NCBI RefSeq assembly: GCF_949628265.1
Contig: NC_088790.1
Location: forward strand, 25,610,545-25,674,544
Length of the DNA stretch: 64,000 nucleotides
Origin: Cloeon dipterum
Taxonomy: Eukaryota > Arthropoda > Insecta > Ephemeroptera > Baetidae
Reading direction: 5' to 3'
In this document: piece after piece, positions 32,322 through 44,211 of the stretch
Layout: each line of letters begins with the position of its first letter
Numbering within the stretch: position 1 is the first letter of the stretch
Made by a program: the position numbers and the translations under genes
The notes under the pieces: model-generated
Told to the model about the DNA's origin: nothing
Seen by the model: the letters and a program-made list of their open reading frames with translations, nothing else
Database searches by the model: none

Positions 32322-35179
32322 ATGTCTGCCGACGCAGACCCCGAACTTCTGGAGCTAGTGTCCAAAAACCTCGAGGAGGAGGGATACTTGTATAAAATGC
32401 GGGTAAGGTCTAAAATAAATGAGTCACAGGTGCAATGGAAATTATTAAACAAAAATATTTATTGTCTTTCCCAGGCGCAGCTCCGGGCCAAAATTTTTCA
32501 AACTTTGGATAATCAGCTGAACCCACAGGTACGAATTTTATAATTTTTGTTGATTATTATAATTTTAGTTGATTGTTTCGTTTGCATTGCAGAAGCAGTC
32601 TGTCCGAACGCAACTGCAAGAATATTTAAGCAGCTCTGAAGGCTTGATCGTGGCCAGTTTGGTCAAGGACTTCCTCGACTTCTACAGTCTTGGCTACGCC
32701 GATGGTTACTTCCAGCCGATTGCCGCCTGCGGAGTCAACTTCTTCGCCAGCACCAGGGAAGACCTGTCCAAGCAGTTGGGCATAGCAGACGAAAATGGAA
32801 AGTGCAGAAAGCCGCTCCTTGCGCACTTGATAAAGCAGCACAGCAGCCCCGAAGTCCAGAAGCCGCCAGCCAACCAGACCTTCACCAAAACCAATGGTGA
32901 CCTGTCTGCAAAGACCTCTCCGTCCAAGAGCCACGACCTCTCAGGGAGTGATGACTCGAGTCCGAAGGTGCTTGAAAAGGAGTCGCCTCTTCCTGAAGTA
33001 GCCAAGCTGGTCAACGGCAGCAATAACTCGCAGGAGACTGTGCTCTGCGCAGTCAAGAAACTCGAAATCAACAACGAAAGGTGAGCTGCTGTTTAAATTC
33101 CTTCAAATAATCTTAGTAAATAATTTTGGCACTAAAAATAAACAAAAGATTGAGTCATTTTAATTTGATTATTTAATTCAATTGGTAAAAAACGTCCGTC
33201 ATGGCTTAAATTTAATTTATACCTTTATTTAACATTATCTAGTGCCAACAAGTTTGAAAAATCAAATTTCGGTATCTTAGGACGTTTCATGCCAATAGTA
33301 TCCTGGATTGCATAAACCCCGCATTTAAAAAAAAATGTAGTGGTAAAAAAGGTGGCTTTTTTAAATTTGAACCAGTTTCTTGCAGGCAATAGTTGGACCT
33401 CAATTTTCAATAATTTTCTAATTATTAGCTAATGACCACGATTTGAAAATTTGTCAGAAATATTTGGAGAAATTGAGGCAGAAAATGGCAATTTAATAGA
33501 AAAAATCTGCACAGTAGAGGAAATGTTGACTACTCCAGCCGCAAGTTTTAGATTTCCGAAGGGGAAAAATGAAAAAATCCATTTTTTTGCGCTCTGAAGA
33601 TATTTTTAGAGGCTCTTTAGCTGTTGCCTAATTATATCTAAATAGCGTAATTCATGCAGTAATAACTACCGAGATTACGTAAAGCTATTATTTATATTAG
33701 ACGCACAGGAATAAAGAATAAATGGTCGGTTGTCTTAAATTCTCAAATCGTGACCAAAGCAAAAAATAACGCGGAGCAATTGGAAATAAGAATAAATTTT
33801 CCCGAAAATGCCATAAAATCAACTTAAATTACGCGAAATTGTTATCAGAAGTCTATAAGATATTTATTTTTTAAAAAAGAAAATTGCACAGGGTGTTTGT
33901 ACATATATATTAATTATTAAATTTTATTCAACATTAAATCGAAAATTAAAAATGAATTTTAAGTTATTGTGGTTTGATATTTTTTTAATAAGAAATTTAA
34001 CAAATTCAAACCCCTTTTGCAATTTGAATGTAATTTCAGGAAAAAACTTAAGAGTTTGTTTTACTGTTATGCTTTTAAAAACGTGTTTGATCTTTGATCA
34101 AGCATTTTTTTGCCATCATTACAATAAAGAAGGGAATGAGGAAATTTAAAAGTAAGCAAGGAGGTCCATGTGAAAATAATGGGGAATTTGGAGTCATAAT
34201 ATAACTAACTGGTATCGTGTTAATAGTTTTGATAACATTTATTTAAACCAGTTTTTAGACAAATATTTTTTTCATAGTTTTCCCTCTGAAAAAGTACACA
34301 GAGCTAACCTAACCAACAGCCCAATTGGCACCACTTTTATTGTTAGATTTTTACGAATTTTATTTTAAATTTACATTAAAAATAAATTTTTCAACTTCTA
34401 AAGCTCTAGTCTGCCAGAAAAAAATGAGAAAATAAGAGTAAAGTTTTTACCGCACCATTTTAAATTTAATTAAAAATCATAATCCACAGCAACATATTAT
34501 TTTTCGCCTGCGAGGCGAGACTTACTTTAAAACCATGAATGTTTCAGATTATCCCCTGGGCTCACAGAGCCTGCTTCTATGCTCAAACCTCCATCCGAAG
34601 TGCCGTCGACTGAGCAGCACAAATCTTTGACAGAAACCGGTACGGCTTTTTTGTGTTTAAAAAATATAAAAATCTCATGCCAACTGTGCTCTATTTAGGG
34701 TCTCCAGCAGATTCTCTGGAAAACTATGAAGAAGATTTTCAGTCGTCAGCCACCTTGAGTCCAAAGGAGTCAAGGCAAGCTGCGGCCAGCGCCAGTGAAA
34801 TTGAGGAGGTCATCTCGGAGGCTGTCAGCAATAGTGACTCAACGGTAATTGGATGGGTTTTCATACGATTCAAAACATTTGTCTAAATTTCTGATCTTAA
34901 TATTAGCTATGTGATAGATGTCTCAAGTCTCAAATCATTCCATAATAATTGCTACTTCACACATTACTAACCATGCTTTTAATATTTTTCTTGTTTTTTT
35001 TTCGTAGCATGGGAAGTTTATATATCTTAAATTTTATAAGAGAATTTTTAAAATCATTTCTATGATCAATTTTCAATAAATTTGTGCTTGTTATTGTGTT
35101 TCAGGTTGAAGAATTAACTATCGACGCAACAATATCATTAACAAGTGGCTTTTTTGGAGACCACCTGCAGTCAGTATAA
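32322..35179 (+). CDS. CEP43: CEP43/FGFR1OP (FOP)-like centrosomal protein, 311 aa
   Basis: Six exons: 32322-32402, 32475-32528, 32593-33080, 34548-34639, 34699-34844 and 35105-35179. The family protein sits at centrosomes and ciliary basal bodies, dimerises through an N-terminal LisH region, anchors microtubules and helps recruit CEP350. Here residues 1-45 give the family-like acidic start (ELLELVSKNLEEEGYL, then QLRAKIFQTLD). The LisH-type segment follows at about 60-92 (LIVASLVKDFLDFYSLGYAD, then FQP), and a Gly-Ile-Ala/Glu loop plus PLLAHLIKQH lies at about 105-125. Residues 125-240 are low-complexity Ser/Pro/Lys. YEEDFQSS (248-255) matches the short acidic-aromatic motif near the family's C terminus. 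The protein is shorter than the vertebrate one (about 400 aa). It starts 1.1 kb downstream of AASS on the same strand and ends about 450 nt from the stop of the convergent BPNT2. The assignment rests on the N-terminal half. Confidence 0.82.
33375..33590 (+). repeat. Dispersed repeat family R9, copy 1 (CEP43 intron 3)
   Basis: Shared with 35985-36205: 'tttcaataattttctaatta', 'ttagctaatgacc', 'gaggcagaaaatggcaattt/ga' and 'tctgcacagtagagga'. A reverse-strand relative is at 63245-63385. Confidence 0.75.
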
Positions 35180-35626
35180 CTCTCAGCAATTGGAATCTAC
35201 CAAAATCTCTTAAAATCAAACTCCCAAGATGTGGAAACCGGATGCAATCTTGCCCTCAGCCATTTTTCACAATTTTCTTAACCATGTTTGTTGCTCAACT
35301 TGCAGATTTTGTGTGCTATCAAAATATTTTGCTGTTTTTAAATTAGTGCAAGGTGTACTAGTCACTTTTTCAGTTTGACGTCGTTCTCCAGCGTAGTATG
35401 CCTGTGTTTTGATCGTTTCTGTTGTGACAGGATAGAGTTTTCCACATTATTTATTGTATAAAAGAATGTACATACAGGTTAGCTCGTTTCCAGAAATTAA
35501 AAAACAAACGGATTTTAGCTAAAATCAATGATGAATCCATGTTTTATTCTTATTTCTTTCTTTTTCAAAAATGGAAATGGCGTCACATTAACGTTACATG
35601 AACAGTTAAAGAGGAATGTTAGTTAC
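35180..35626. other. Convergent 3' UTR interval
   Basis: Shared downstream region of the CEP43-like gene (plus) and BPNT2 (minus). It contains ATTAAA near 35497, a possible plus-strand poly(A) signal. No other feature was recognised. Confidence 0.4.
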
Positions 35627-37651
35627 TTAAAGACTTGGATTTGTAATTTTATCGAGAAAGAGATCGGCTTCGGACACAGCGGCGAAAATGCCTCCATTGT
35701 TGAGGGCGCCAGCTTCGGAAGAATAGTCAAGCTTGTTGCCCTTCAAGTCAGTCATCACGCCCAACACGGAGTTAATCACGGCGTTACCGGCACACACGTC
35801 CCACTTCTTAATAGCTGTCGAATGTAGATAAATATCTACGTTTCCTTTCACAACCTCCATCACTTTGTAGCCTGAAAACAAAATATTTTTTGTTTTCACT
35901 CAAGAGGGAACATAATTATTTATAATTATATCATTGAAAGAGGTCTAAACCGCGAGATTTAAGACAGCAGCTGGCTACAATTTTCTTGCGGGTAATGTTT
36001 GCATTTGCAACTCAGTTTCAATAATTTTCTAATTATTAGCTAATGACCTCTACTTGAAAAATTGTTAGAGATAAATTTTTGGAGAAATGGAGGCAGAAAA
36101 TGGCAATTGAAAATAAATCTGCACAGTAGAGGACATTTTGACCACTCCAACCACAAATTTTGGATTTTCACATGGGGAATATGGAATAAATTCATTTCTT
36201 GCGCTAGAAATTAGTAAAAATTGAGCGGTAAACACCAGTGGTAATAAAAAAACTAAGTGGTAAGCAAATGCAACTCTGCTGACGCGGCTGATAAAATTTT
36301 AAACGTGAAGTTAGATAGTGCTTAACTGCCTGAAGGGCCAAAAAACATTTTTTAATAAACTTTTTATTACTATAACCAGATAAAAACATTCTAGAAGAAT
36401 AAAACTCACCAGCTCCAGCTGCTTTGGTGATCTTCACATTCGGACCAAAAGCAACTTGCGCCAACTTTTGCACTTCACCCGTGTGCGACATGGAAACCGT
36501 AATATTCGGCGCCTCCACATTGGGCTGCAAACACGTGAAACGATTTTAAAACCTTTCAAGGAGGCGTAGCAACTTTGCCTCACCTTTGTGCGAGCCAGCT
36601 TCTTGACACTTTCAGACCGCGCCACATTTCCCCAGGTCCAGTAAGTCACTTGGGGCTCGGCGAAAGGAAAGTGGATCACGCCGATAATCGGTTTGCCTTT
36701 CACGGCCACGCACACCATCGTTGTCACATATTGGAGAAGGTTTTCTGCAAATAAATACAAAAATCCTCAACCCAAGAAGTGTGTAAAATTAAAAAAAAAA
36801 CGACTCGTCAAATCACATTTTTAGTTTTCAATAAAATCGGCAGGCACGGAATCTCTGAATTAGGCGATTTTTTCGACTCTTTCCCATCAAATAAACATGG
36901 AGGGTGCAAATGAATGAAGTGTTTGGATGAAATCCTGCGACCAGTACAAAAATTCCGGAATTTTTAATGAAGTATTTCGTTAATTTACATCTGTATGTAT
37001 CGAATATTGTGTTCCAAGTAAACCTGTAAACTCTTTTGTAGCATCTAGGGGGTCGATCCAAATAGTGACATCTTCATTAGCCACCATTAAATCAGGCAAC
37101 GTTTGTCCCTCCACGTCCACGACGTCAAGAGAAGGAGGGGTATTGCATTCATTGGTGTCATGCTCCTCAGAAATCACCTAGAGAAAACCAAAATTAATTT
37201 TTCCATCCGTATTCATCAGAAAGTCGGACGTACCTTTAATTTTGGGAACTTTTTCTTCAACCCATGGTACATGACACAGTGCGATTTGAAGTCGGCGTCG
37301 GTAACAGGGTCGTTGACCCCTTCTTTCGTCTTGCCCTTGCTCTGAATGTGCATATCGGCAAGTTTCCTAGCGCTCCTAACCTGTTGTCCTCCCTTTTCGG
37401 CGACCTAAAATCATAACAGCAAATGAATTTGTTTTGATAGATATTTGCAGTTTCTCGTTTCCCACCTCCTTGGCAGCCACCAAGAGGGCCTTCATGTTAA
37501 CCCTGTTTTCCTCATCGGGGGTGGCCAGCAACCTGCTGCTGTTTGTGTCGTCCGGGTGACCGATGAAAATGTAGATAAACAACAGCAGGAACGAGATGGT
37601 GACGATGCACACACCGACCTTGTTAATCTTCACCGTGCCGCCGAGGTTCAT
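35627..37651 (-). CDS. BPNT2: Golgi-resident PAP phosphatase (gPAPP/IMPAD1), 343 aa
   Basis: Six minus-strand exons: 37651-37466, 37404-37234, 37177-37024, 36744-36584, 36524-36410 and 35871-35627. The enzyme splits 3'-phosphoadenosine 5'-phosphate, the by-product of Golgi sulfotransferases, into AMP and phosphate. It belongs to the lithium-sensitive, Mg-dependent inositol monophosphatase fold. Residues 12-31 are a hydrophobic signal anchor after a short basic start, giving type II topology with the catalytic domain in the lumen. Metal-site motifs are present: EE at 123-124 (VISEEHD), DPLDAT at 161-166 (DPxDxT) and WDVCAGNAV at 286-294. Around these, VNDPVTDAD at about 95 and ENLLQYVTTMVCVAVKGKPI from 171 fit the family. 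Length is close to the human protein (359 aa). Intron 5 contains an R9 repeat. It is divergent from the metallophosphoesterase gene. Confidence 0.93.
35985..36205 (+). repeat. Dispersed repeat family R9, copy 2 (BPNT2 intron 5)
   Basis: Collinear with 33375-33590 in the neighbouring gene (see that entry). The copy lies wholly inside intron 5 of BPNT2. Confidence 0.75.
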
Positions 37652-38206
37652 GGTTCAATGAAATAGCCTGCCTTTTATTGACTAGATAGATTTTATAGTC
37701 GTTGTTTTCAGTCGGTTACGGTGGCACCGATGTCACATCATGATTGCGAACTGTCGAGGGACGCCAAGCTAGCTTCTTGCTTCGATACACAAAATAAATT
37801 TAAAGCGCTTTGAGCTGGATTCTGGACGTCGGAGGGTCAAAGGGCCGGTGATCGGTTTTGGCCTGTGCTTCAAACCGGTTTTTATAACATCTCGCAAACA
37901 GTGATTCTCAACATAAAATACAATTCACAAACAGTTTTTGGCTTTTTATTCAGTCATCTATATTAAAATTTAAAATAATAATTCATAATTCGTGTAACTT
38001 TACTATTTAAGTCAAGAATTTTCCAGGATAAAATTTACAAAAACCGGTTATTCTCATTTTGAGCTGATTTTAAACCGGCTGGGCTGCAGTGGGCGGTGTT
38101 TACAAACCCATGTGACCCTGACACACCTCCTTCGCATTCGCTCCAGCGCAAATCTGAAATCTGCCCGTCGAAAATGATTGCCCTCTAAATTAACTGAACA
38201 AAGTGC
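37652..38206. promoter_or_regulatory. Divergent promoter interval
   Basis: 555 bp separate the start codons of BPNT2 (minus) and the metallophosphoesterase gene (plus), so the promoters must be close or shared. 'aaaccggttttt' and 'aaaccggttatt' occur at about 37875 and 38041, a possible repeated site for grainyhead-like (AACCGGTT) factors. This is a motif match only. Confidence 0.45.
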
Positions 38207-41200
38207 ATGGAATCTACTCAATTTCGGGTCAGGTCGAACCTGACAACGCTACTCGAACGTAATGAAGTTAAAGCTGTCGAGGTTTTTGCTGCACAGGTGC
38301 ATTTTCAAGTCACTTTCGTGTCATGTTCTAACTTTATCGACCCGTTTGTCAGACAAAAAGATATGCATTATGCATTCATTCGTTCCTTTAAAGTTTAAAG
38401 TGCATGCATTGTGCATAGTGTGAAGTCCTTTGAATGAATGGCGTCCACTTCAACATAAAAATTCTTCATACATTCGTTACTTTACTTTCAAGACTGGCAT
38501 GAATTTCCTGTTCATTTGAACAAAAACAGTATTTAATTTCCAAACACCTGATTTTATGGCTTTTTATCTTTTTTCATGGGAGATAATACGATAAGGTGAT
38601 AAGATTTATGCTTGCTTTAATCATTACTAATGGTATTATGCAAGATGGCAAGATGAATTTAACATTCGCGAAAAATCATTTTTTCAGGAGAAAGAAGAAG
38701 CTGTTTTTCGGCTTCATCTTTATTAGCCTGATCTCAGTTGAGTTTTTCACGTACTTCCTGCAAACTTTGTCATGGATAAGAGTCGAGTGTGCAGACCAAA
38801 CCGCGGACGAGGAGTGTGTCAAGCTCCTTTTCGTCGCAGACCCGCAGCTCATCGGGGAGGAGCACGAAAATGCAGCTCGATACATAGGCAGCATTTGGGA
38901 CAGTGACAGGTATACAGGTTGATGATAAATTTATTTGTGTTATTAAAATCACCCTCCTTACTCTCAGGTACATCAAACGTACATTTTCTTACGCCATGGG
39001 TCACGTTCGTCCAGACGCAGTAATATTCCTCGGAGACTTGTTGGACGAGGGCAGCACTGCGTCCGAAGATGAATTCGAGCGATACGTCGACAGATTTAAA
39101 TGGGTGTTCCCCGAGTCTGACATCCCTTTTATTATCCTTCCTGGGGACAATGACATCGGGGGAGAAGGAGATCCGATCACTCACCAGAAAATAAGACACT
39201 TTGATCAGTATTTTGGGCAGCCAGATGTCGTGCGAGTCAAAGGAATCGTTTTTTACAAGGTTCGGTGATGATTTATTGAGGTGGGGTGGATTTTTTTTAT
39301 GAATTGTTTTAGGTCAACAGAATGCGTTACCATTTCCCAAAGAACAAATTGCCGCTCTCGGAGAATGAGACAAAAATTTTGCTCAGCCACCTGCCCTTGC
39401 TCACCCACCCTAGTCCTTTTATAGATCATGTGAGTATACCCTATAACCTCTGAAAATCCTAGAAATTGTTAAAATGAAAAAATAATTTTTCTGAGATGAT
39501 TTTTGAATAAATTAACTTAAATTTAAGGGGTTTTATTTTTCCCCAAAAAAAACAAATATAAAAGTCCTCTAACGGCCAGTTGGAATTTTCAGACAATAGG
39601 AAAAAACTAGAAATTTAATCAGATTTTTGACGCTTCTTAGAACTGGGGAATTTAATGAGCCAAACTCAGACCCCTTTAAAAAATCTGCAATTTTTGAAAA
39701 ATAATAAAAACAAACTTTCAAGGCTCAAAAGAACTATTTTTTATCTTCTCACCATTAAATTTTCATAATTTTTCTTACCTCGGAATTAATTAATTTCCTT
39801 TGCTAAAAAAAGAGGGCGTTAACCAGTAAAATTCTGGATTTTGGGCCATTTTTGGTCAGAAGTACATGAAAAAAATTGGTCAGTTATTAGGTTCAGCATT
39901 TCGTTAATTATCATTTTTTTTAAATAATAAATCACTATCATTCCACTTTAAAACTTTAATTTATTTAATAAATGATTTTTTTCAGCTGATTGAAAAGTTT
40001 GAGCCGAATTTAATTTTTTCTGGTCACGAGCATACTGCCGTTCATCTCAGCATCGTTCAAGGCCAACGTCTGGGCAGGACTGAGGTGCTGATCGACCCCA
40101 TCGAACTGGAACTAGACCAGTTCCAAGTCATTAATGAAATTATGGTGCCAACCTGCTCATACCGCATGGGAACAACCGAGATTGGCTTTGCTGCCGCAGC
40201 TATTAGTGAGTATTTGCATTCATTTATTTATTTAAGCCGTCAGTTACGGAATTAATTTTAATACTGAATCGTTATTTTTTAATTACCAGTATAGCTCATG
40301 GTTTTTAGTGAATTTCGGACCGTATTTTATAAATTTACCCCTTTAATTGTTTGATGAGGAACAATTTTAATGTCAGACAGTTTTAATTAACTCTAAAATT
40401 AAGGTTATTTAAAATTAGATTACTTTTTTCTCAAAATATTGTCGCTTAATGCTCTAAATAGACTTGAACCATCCTTGGCATGAGGCCTTCATCTTCAGAT
40501 CCTGATGAAATTTGGTATAGAATGCTGCTCTAGGGTACCTATGTAACTAAAAATTCCGAAAATTTCTCATTTTACGGGGGCTCAAAGTTTGCAATTTTTG
40601 AAAAAGTGTAATTTTTCGGAAAATTGTAACGTAAGTTCTGTTTGAGGAAAACACAGAAATTTGATGACAAAATTATTCTAAATTTAACGTCCATCAACTT
40701 CCCCACAATGACCAACTTTGTAGGTTAAACTTCAAGGTCACTAAATTGGGTTAAAGAATTCAATAACCTCCCGCATGCCTATTTCATTTCATTAAACGGA
40801 ATTTTTAAAATTTGAGATGGCCAAAATGTGCCCAATCTCAACGGAAATTTTAATTAAAACGAATTTAATACGTTTTTTCTTCGTCAAGATGAGATCTGAA
40901 ATAGGTCGTGAGATATAGACGGTCCAAATTTAAAAAAAAAATGAAGTTTTCTTTATTTGCTAAAAAATGCTACCGCAATTTTTCGAATTCTAATAAATTT
41001 AATAAACCTTCAAGGAATGTGTTTTTGATGTCCTTATCAACATAATATGTAAAAATCATAATCGTGACTAGAAAATTCGCAGAGATTTTTTTCGCGTTCC
41101 ATAACAGATCTTGCGAATTGCACGTACTCATAACGCATGCGTACTTACAGCAAAATCAGCATTTTCACCGTGATCACAAGAAGTGTAAACTGATTGCGAT

Positions 41201-41374
41201 CTTTGTGCAGATTTGAAGACTCAAAGAGCAACGGTGTACGTTTTGCCGCTGCCCGACCGATTCCGGCAGCTCTTCTTCTACGTCGGAGTGATCATCGTTT
41301 TAATACTCCACTACGCAGTGATCGCCGTTTACATATTTTTTAAAAAGTACTTCCGGCGCTGTCTTTACCTGTAG
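38207..41374 (+). CDS. Membrane-anchored metallophosphoesterase, MPPE1/PGAP5/Cdc1-like, 346 aa
   Basis: Six exons: 38207-38232, 38688-38909, 38968-39259, 39313-39429, 39986-40205 and 41211-41374. It is a calcineurin-like phosphoesterase between two membrane helices (about 14-36 and 313-336). This matches MPPE1/PGAP5, which trims ethanolamine-phosphate from GPI anchors at ER exit sites, and yeast Cdc1/Ted1. Metal-site motifs in order are ADPQ (59-62), GDLLDEG (105-111), GDND (142-145, where GNHD is usual), SHLP with His206, and GHEH (232-235). The basic C terminus KKYFRR could aid ER/Golgi retention. Exon 1 supplies only eight codons and a split Arg. It was chosen because its phase is the only one that fits the exon 2 acceptor, so the start is less certain than the rest. 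Which of the paralogous insect subfamilies it belongs to is not resolved. Confidence 0.83.
39530..39955 (+). repeat. Dispersed repeat family R4, copy 2 (metallophosphoesterase intron 4)
   Basis: Collinear with 2095-2560 (see that copy for shared blocks). It fills most of intron 4. Confidence 0.75.
40675..40860 (+). repeat. Dispersed repeat family R7, copy 1 (metallophosphoesterase intron 5)
   Basis: Shared with 60945-61075: 'cttccccacaatgaccaa/tcaa', 'ttcaaggtcactaaa', and 'gagatggccaaaa(t)tgtgccc'. Identity is moderate. The rest of the intron does not match. Confidence 0.65.
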
Positions 41375-41724
41375 CCGTGGGAGACGCGATCAATAACAAT
41401 AGTCATTGTCTAAAAATATATTATGATATACATGTATTAAAAAATACCAACAAACCGTGCCAGTCGTAGAACTTGCGTCTAAGTCAGTCCAAGTAGAGTT
41501 CTTCCAAGCCCTCAGAGAATATTAATAATAATAATATACTTACAATCCGCAGAGATGCCAAAGACCCCCCCCCCCCCAGAGCGTATTCAAGAACAGATTT
41601 TTCCATCCTGTAACTCAAGTTCCGGAAAAAATCTTTCTGCCTATTTCTAGGTTTTGATAGTTTAAAGTATGAAGCCCAGAGGAAGCATAATTAAAAATTT
41701 TTACTGTCAAAATTGCAGCAATTC
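41375..41724. other. Gap downstream of the metallophosphoesterase gene
   Basis: 3' UTR with ATTAAA near 41436 as a possible poly(A) signal, then a run of 13 C at 41565-41577. Nothing else was recognised. Confidence 0.45.
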
Positions 41725-42147
41725 ACCAGTTGCATAAACCCTAAGTGTTCGAAGCCGCCAACAGATGGCGCCACCGTAGACTTTCGATTTTAATGCACTT
41801 CCGCTGCGATTTCAGACTCAATCTAGCTATATTGCTTTTTTTAATTAATTTGCTATTTTTTGACGTGCTGAAAACCAAAATCGGTTCAGCCAATCGCCGT
41901 AGAATCGTAAAAACTATTTTTTGAAATAAAAAAATATTTTCCAACGTTTCTACGGCGAATGGCTGAACCGATTTTGGTTTTCAGCACGTCAAAAAATAGC
42001 AAATTAATTAAAAAAAGCAATATAGCTAGATTGAGTCTGAAATCGCAGCGGAAATGCGTTAAAACCGCTTAAAACAAAATTTTTAAGAAAGTCTGTGGTT
42101 GCGCCATCTGTTGGCAGCTTCAATAACTAAGGGTTTATGCAACTGGT
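41725..42147. mobile_element. Fold-back MITE, family R1, copy 2 (most intact)
   Basis: Nearly perfect palindrome. The ends 'accagttgcataaaccctaa' and 'gggtttatgcaactggt' pair. The long inner arms flanking the centre at about 41930 ('ttcagccaatcgccgtagaa' with 'ttctacggcgaatggctgaa') are almost identical, so this is the youngest or best-preserved copy. There is no coding frame. The outer bases 'aattc'/'caatt' may include target-site sequence. Confidence 0.92.
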
Positions 42148-43825
42148 CAATTGGGGTTGAAAGGGGATGAAGGTAAGCACCCCTTAAATACTTTACTGGT
42201 TAGTTTGGGTCGAGACAATTCTATCGGAGGGTAGTTTTTGAAATTCTGAGGGTCAGAATCCGAGATTTGGAGGTGCAAGAATTCCAAAAAATATCGAAAA
42301 ACATCAATTTTTAACCCTTGGTGTGGAAAATTTCGAAAACAAAAAAAACGCCCTGAAATTCAACAAAATTTTCAGCCATAATTCATTTTTGCTGCGGGGC
42401 ATAATTATTATTACTATTTGAAAACAAACAACCTGAAAAATCTGTTCGGTCCTGTACCGGTTAAAATATTTCCGGTTTCGGGTTTCCAGTTTGGGTTTCC
42501 TGTCTTGGGATACGCTCAACCCCCCCCCCCCCACCTCGTCATCTAGCTCGTGCATATCTGTTATAGTTAATATATGTTGCGTGTGTTTTAGACGTTTTTT
42601 GTGTCAATGAGATCATGTACAATTTTAACTCTAAATAAACTTTATTTTTGGCCAGCAAATCAAAATCTGTCGCGCGTGTGTGTATTTCTCATCAGCTTTC
42701 TCTTATCATAGTATTACAAACATTGATCATAACACTCAGGTTTTTTTATCATTGCGGGGAATATCGCTTTCAAATTTTTAGACAGCGTTTTATTTCAATC
42801 AATCTTTAGGCCTATTGGTTTGATTTCTTTTGCAATTAATGAATCACTCCGATCAGGGGTTTCTCCTCGTTTTACCGCAGGAACAACAACGACTATAACA
42901 TTGAAACACACTGCTTTCTCGTCTAATTGTCTTTTTATGCAACTTATTGTTATCGTTTAGTATGGTGAAAAGTCAAAAGGCCCTTAGGCGGGGGGTGAAT
43001 GTGCCACTCCTCACACAGTTAGGAATGCACGCACCTCGCGACTTTTCGAGGGTAGAAAACGTTTGGTCACAGTTTCCTTGGGTATGTGTGTGTTTATGTG
43101 TGTGTGTGCGTGTACAAAACTCTTTGGTCATTTTGGCCTGCGAGATCGGGGCGAAGCGTCCGCCGTGGAAATCTAGTTAGTTTCTTGCAAAATCAGCGCG
43201 GCGAGAAATTTAGTGTGTTTTTCACAGATCAAAAACAGCACTTAAAGTTTGTGTAAGCTCAGAGGAAAGTGAATAAGATTCGTATTATCAAAGATATGGG
43301 AAGTCGTGTCTTTTTCGCAATATCAGTCACAAGAAATGTTTTTTTCACACACTGTCGGCCATCGCCTGATCTGCGTTGAAAAGTACAAAATCGGAAAATA
43401 ATGTGATTCAATTATTATTGTATAATTATTATTTTCAGCAGAATCGTGTGTTAAATAATGACAGATTTGATCTCTCCGATATATTTTTTTTCTCGGGGAT
43501 TTGTCAGCGTTTCGCAATTCTCTGTGAGTTTGCAGCCAAGTCAAAAAACTGCCAGATGTTTCATATTTTCAAATTTTGATTTCGCCTGTATTGAATTTCA
43601 CCATGGAGACCTAATAAATCAATCAAACTCGCATGGCTTTCACAGAATAAATCGTTTTTTAGTTTTTTCGCATCCTATTAGTTTAACCACCAGCGATTAT
43701 CAATTAAATTTGTTGAAAATTTTATTTATTTATTTCTTACAAGGAAACTTTTGAGGATTCGACGTTTTAGTTTTTGGTGACAAAAAGTTAAGAATTCGAT
43801 TTAGGGGAAATTTGGTTTATAAACA
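42148..43825. other. Intergenic DNA
   Basis: No gene. It holds a run of 13 C at 42520-42532, a GT-rich microsatellite at about 43085-43115, and a short inverted AT stretch near 43410-43435. The open frames are short and unsupported. Confidence 0.4.
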
Positions 43826-44211
43826 AATTCGTCAGTTGTGAAAGCCCTGAAGTGTTTGAAGCCACCAATAGATGGCGCCAGCGGTTACTTTCTATTTTAA
43901 GGCATTTCCGCTGCGATTTGAGACTCAATCATCCTGCTATTGCGCATTCTCCGCCTAGAATGATCTATTTTTAGGTGTTTGAAACAAAAATCAGTCAGCT
44001 TATTGCCGTAGAAATGTCAACAAATATTTTTTTTAAATTTGTTTTTCACGTTTCTACGGTGATTGGCTGAACCGTATTCTGGTTGACGCACGTCAAAAGA
44101 AATTATTTTAGTTTATGAATGCTCAGTAGTAAGATTGAGTTTGAAATTGCAGCGGAAGTGCCAAAAAAATCGAAAGTATTCACTAAGGGCTTTCGCAATA
44201 ATTGGTGAATT
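43826..44211. mobile_element. Fold-back MITE, family R1, copy 3
   Basis: Same family as 41725-42147: 'aagccaccaatagatggcgcca', 'tttccgctgcgatttgagac', 'ttctacggtgattggctgaa' and 'ttgcagcggaagtgcc'. The right arm has lost the inner 'ggcgccatctgttgg' block. Confidence 0.85.

Noticed and set aside
32626..33074. Minus-strand frames opposite CEP43 exon 3
   Set aside because: Antisense shadows of the coding exon with no independent support.
38207..38296. Longer first exon of the metallophosphoesterase ending at a good 'cag/gtgcat' donor
   Set aside because: Its phase (0) does not fit the exon 2 acceptor, which needs phase 2; the earlier donor at 38233 does.
41725..42147. R1 element as a viral or LTR insertion
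   Set aside because: It is a single palindrome with no coding frame, primer site or LTR structure, so a fold-back MITE fits better.
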